This document shows, piece by piece, positions 6,148-8,783 of a stretch of 8,783 nt of DNA. A program made the translations under genes and the position numbers. The notes beneath the pieces are model-generated. The model ran no database searches and was not told the DNA's origin. It saw only the letters and a program-made list of their open reading frames with translations. The stretch is from Methylococcaceae bacterium (GTDB lineage: Bacteria; Pseudomonadota; Gammaproteobacteria; Methylococcales; Methylomonadaceae): assembly GCA_947484105.1 (NCBI GenBank), contig CANKON010000045.1, positions 1 to 8,783 on the forward strand, given 5' to 3'. Within the stretch, counting starts at the first letter, position 1, and every line of letters starts with the position of its first letter.

Positions 6148-8532
6148 ATGACAACCGTTCAACCAACCAATATCGAATACACTGTTTCAGATTCAGATTC
6201 ATTAGTGACTAAAACGGATTTGAATGGCGTGATTACCTATGCAAATTTAGATTTCGAGCGAGCGAGTGGTTTTGATTTAAAAGAATTGATAGGACATTCT
6301 CACAGTGTTGTACATCATCCAGATATGCCACCTGAGGTTTTTGCTGATTTGTGGCGAACATTAAAGGCACTACGTACTTGGGTCGGTGTTGTTAAAAATT
6401 TGCGTAAAGATGGTAGTTACTTTTGGGCAGTAATTAACATTACACCCGATTATGAAGAGGGAAAGTTGGTGGGTTATCTTGCCTCTCGTTCCAAGGCATC
6501 AAAGAAGCAAATTGAGATGTTTGAATCCGCTTATATTGCGATGAAAAAGGGTGATGACAAATTAAAAATTGAAAATAGTTTTCTGTTCCGAGAAAAACCG
6601 CTTTCTGGTCGAATGCTTTTTTACAAACGATTCACAATTAAGCAACGCATTATGACAATGATTGGCTTGTTCACCGCCATCATGCTCAGTGTTGTAGGTA
6701 TTGGTTTTTCTGAGATGCAAGATGTAATTAGAGATATTTCAACGAAAGACCCCCTCGCTTTGCAATCCGAAATTGAATTTGCCGCTAAAGAAATCACACT
6801 TTTATGCTTATTAGGATTTTTATTTTCAGTGGTATTAGGGGCTCGTTTATATAAAGCCATCTCAATACCCTTAAAGGATGTAGCGCAAGCATTACGATAC
6901 AGCGATAACCGAGACATTCGACTAAAAGGTGGTGCTATTACTGAAATCAGTGAAATTCTGGATGCGTTCAAAACAAGCCAAATAAGAAATCGTTTTTTTA
7001 CGGCTGAAGCAAAACGTGATGCAGACAGTAATTTGCGCGTTAGAATTGGTTTAGATAGCGTCACCACAAGTGTGACGGTGGCAGATCAGAATCGAAACAT
7101 TATTTATTTTAATAAAGCCGCTGAAAATTTATTACGCCGAGCAGAATCAGATATTCGCAAACAACTTCCGAATTTTGCGGTATCCAATTTGATGGGGGCG
7201 AATATTGATCTATTTCATAAGAATCCAGAACATCAAAAGAAAATGCTGGGCGAATTGAAACAAAAAATTACTGCGAAGATAGAGATTGGAGGACGTTCGT
7301 TGGTGGTCACTGCCAACCCCGTAATCAATGCAGAGGGGATTCATTTGGGGTCCGTAGCGGAATGGAATGACCGTACCGATGAAGTAATTGTTGAAAACGA
7401 GGTAGCGGCTGTTATTGATGATATTAGACAAGGTAATTTTTCAAAATTTATTGATGAAACAGGGAAAGAGGATTTCATCTTATTGTTATGCAAAAGCATT
7501 AACAGCTTAGTTAAGGTTTGCTCTGAAAGTTTAAGTGAAACTGCGAGAGTCTTAAATTCATTATCGAATGGCGATTTGACTCAAACAGTAGCAGGCGATT
7601 ACGAAGGTACATTTGGTGAATTAAAAGATGATGTCAATAAAACAGTGGATAGTTTAAAAACCATTGTGTTACAGATTCAAGACGTAACAAGTAGTATCAG
7701 CATTGGAACTAAAGAAATTGCAGCAGGCAATAATGACTTATCACACCGTACTGAAGAACAAGCGTCAAGTCTGGAACAAACAGCTGCAAGTATGCACGAG
7801 CTGACATCGACAGTGGATAACAATGTTGAAAATGCTAAAGAAGCAAATAAACTAGCACGCGAAGCCTCCGATATTGCAGAACGCGGGGTGGATGTAGTCG
7901 GGCAGGTTGTTAATACGATGGATGAAATAAATGAAGCCTCTCGTAAAATTTCAGACATCATTTCGGTGATTGATGACATTGCCTTTCAAACCAACATCCT
8001 CGCGTTAAACGCGGCGGTTGAAGCAGCAAGAGCAGGTGACCAAGGCAAAGGGTTTGCTGTGGTTGCAGTCGAGGTTCGTAATTTAGCACAACGGTCCGCA
8101 AAAGCAGCAGGGGAAATCAAGAATTTAATCAATGATTCTGTTTCTAAAGTAACGGGCGGGGCTAAATTAGTAGCCAATGCTGGGGAAACGATGGGCGAGA
8201 TTGTAAGTTCTATTAAAGGTGTGACACAAATGATGTCTGAAATTACTAACGCCTCAGTTGAGCAAAGTCATGGTATTGAACAAGTTAATAAGGCTATTGG
8301 TCAAATGGACGAAGTCACTCAGCAAAATGCGGCATTAGTCGAACAATCCGCTGCCGCTGCTGAATACTTAGAAGATCAAGCACGAAATTTGTCTACTTCG
8401 GTTTCGCATTTTAAGGTTGGAAACCAGTCGGCTCAGGCTAGGGTGACTAAAAAAAGTGCAACACCTGTGAAAAATTCTAGCAAACCTGCTGCGAGAATGT
8501 CTGTTGTAAATAATGATTGGGAAGAATTTTAA
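6148..8532 (+). CDS. Aer-like methyl-accepting chemotaxis protein with two PAS domains (794 aa)
   Basis: The chemoreceptor should control CheA/CheW in response to redox or oxygen. The N-terminal PAS (about 10-118) is close to E. coli Aer, with HHPDM (56-60), W78 and N84 in VVKNLRKDG. Two membrane helices (about 166-186 and 215-233) flank a short periplasmic loop of about 28 residues, so sensing is probably internal. HAMP (about 233-290, Pro241) leads to a second cytosolic PAS (about 295-412, with FHKNPEHQ at 356-363), a HAMP-like segment (about 415-515) and the coiled-coil signalling domain. The hairpin tip is canonical ([20 protein letters not shown], 609-628). E537, Q544 and E551 match the three methylation positions of Tar. 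The C-terminus DWEEF (790-794) on a flexible tail fits the xWxxF tether bound by CheR and CheB. The previous stop TAA at 6121-6123 is in frame and blocks a longer start. It is the last gene of the operon; no clear terminator follows. Confidence 0.94.
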   Translation: MTTVQPTNIEYTVSDSDSLVTKTDLNGVITYANLDFERASGFDLKELIGHSHSVVHHPDMPPEVFADLWRTLKALRTWVGVVKNLRKDGSYFWAVINITPDYEEGKLVGYLASRSKASKKQIEMFESAYIAMKKGDDKLKIENSFLFREKPLSGRMLFYKRFTIKQRIMTMIGLFTAIMLSVVGIGFSEMQDVIRDISTKDPLALQSEIEFAAKEITLLCLLGFLFSVVLGARLYKAISIPLKDVAQALRYSDNRDIRLKGGAITEISEILDAFKTSQIRNRFFTAEAKRDADSNLRVRIGLDSVTTSVTVADQNRNIIYFNKAAENLLRRAESDIRKQLPNFAVSNLMGANIDLFHKNPEHQKKMLGELKQKITAKIEIGGRSLVVTANPVINAEGIHLGSVAEWNDRTDEVIVENEVAAVIDDIRQGNFSKFIDETGKEDFILLLCKSINSLVKVCSESLSETARVLNSLSNGDLTQTVAGDYEGTFGELKDDVNKTVDSLKTIVLQIQDVTSSISIGTKEIAAGNNDLSHRTEEQASSLEQTAASMHELTSTVDNNVENAKEANKLAREASDIAERGVDVVGQVVNTMDEINEASRKISDIISVIDDIAFQTNILALNAAVEAARAGDQGKGFAVVAVEVRNLAQRSAKAAGEIKNLINDSVSKVTGGAKLVANAGETMGEIVSSIKGVTQMMSEITNASVEQSHGIEQVNKAIGQMDEVTQQNAALVEQSAAAAEYLEDQARNLSTSVSHFKVGNQSAQARVTKKSATPVKNSSKPAARMSVVNNDWEEF

Positions 8533-8648
8533 TTTAAATTCTCTGCTTGTTATCGCTGGGTGCCATTAACAATAGTTCGGACAGTTTTTTCAGCTCGCAA
8601 TACCGAAATGAAAAAGCTCGGAATAAGCGGGCGTGGATTTAATCAACT

Positions 8649-8783
8649 TCAGGTCAAAAGCTGAGTTGCAAGAAATACGTTCGGGTGCTGATTACATTTA
8701 ATATGTAATCGTGAGAAAATTCGCCGGTAGTGTTTCATTTGTGTTGATAGCATTTTACGGGATACCAAATTCAAATCTATTGA
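8649..8783 (-). pseudogene. Possible decayed IS5-type transposase C-terminus (partial)
   Basis: A minus-strand frame enters from the right edge and stays open for 44 codons to a TGA at 8651-8649. Its segment NLVSRKMLSTQMKHYRRIFSR resembles, from memory, the end of IS5-family transposases, where NLVER-x-F-x-x-LKHYRRIFSR is followed by FDK and a hydrophobic tail ending near IWLR. Here the likeness stops right after FSR (8709), and the tail is missing. A second minus-strand frame after that point reads DYILNVISTRTYFLQLSF and then stops, which could be the rest after a frameshift. The reading is tentative: only about 21 residues support it, and the rest of the element lies outside the window. Confidence 0.35.
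8690..8710. repeat. Perfect 8-bp inverted repeat with 5-bp spacer
   Basis: GATTACAT (8690-8697) and ATGTAATC (8703-8710) are exact inverted copies separated by TTAAT. No T-run follows on either strand, so it is not a typical terminator. It starts exactly where the transposase-like reading frame loses its similarity, so it may be part of the lesion, or an operator for a gene beyond the window. Confidence 0.5.

Noticed and set aside
6621..7067. 148-codon minus-strand frame inside the chemoreceptor gene
   Set aside because: It lies wholly antisense to well-supported coding sequence and shows no recognisable domain.
8523..8542. AGAATTT/AAATTCT inverted repeat across the chemoreceptor stop codon
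   Set aside because: Only seven weak base pairs with no T-run; common by chance in AT-rich DNA.
8586..8615. Inverted TTTTTCA/TGAAAAA as a terminator after the chemoreceptor gene
   Set aside because: The stem is short and almost all A-T with a 16-base loop and no following T-run, so it would not make a convincing rho-independent terminator.
8711..8783. GTG-started + strand frame MRKFAGSVSFVLIAFYG running off the right edge
   Set aside because: No ribosome binding site precedes it, and the opposite strand encodes the more recognisable transposase-like peptide.

Overview
The window is AT-rich DNA from what looks like a gammaproteobacterium. The protein families and the codon and motif style would suit a Beggiatoa/Thiotrichaceae-type sulfur oxidiser, but that placement is an inference from general resemblance and was not tested. 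All well-supported genes lie on the + strand and almost all of them are signal-transduction genes.

Layout. Positions 1-339 hold no convincing gene. Next comes a 35-residue ORF (340-447) with one hydrophobic segment and the best Shine-Dalgarno sequence in the window. Two tandem stand-alone CheY-like receiver proteins follow (551-925 and 939-1310). They are paralogues sharing an unusually similar 69-bp DNA block. A 407-bp non-coding stretch (1311-1717) carries a long inverted repeat with a second inverted repeat nested inside it, a CRP-like palindrome and an extended -10 promoter. Three large, closely spaced genes then run to 8532: a cytosolic PAS-PAS-GGDEF diguanylate cyclase (1718-3049), a membrane CHASE-PAS-PAS-GGDEF-EAL protein (3058-6123), and an Aer-like chemoreceptor with architecture PAS-TM-TM-HAMP-PAS-HAMP-like-MCP (6148-8532). 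The gaps of 8 and 24 bp suggest one operon. At the right edge, the minus strand carries a short reading frame entering the window that resembles the C-terminal end of an IS5-type transposase and then breaks down, probably a decayed insertion sequence.

How the genes may work together. All three large proteins carry at least one PAS domain of the NifL/Aer-like class (Trp-x-Gly, Asn-[Arg/Lys/Leu]-x-Lys-[Asn/Asp]-Gly), a class known to include FAD-binding redox sensors. The cluster therefore plausibly links intracellular redox or oxygen state, plus an external cue sensed by CHASE, to c-di-GMP level and to the chemotaxis machinery. The two receivers upstream could be phosphorylation-controlled partners, but they lie behind a 407-bp gap and carry no output domain, so their link to the operon is unproven. 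Each domain type is well known; the less ordinary points are the combination, the small membrane protein, the structured intergenic DNA and the substitution at an Aer FAD-pocket position.
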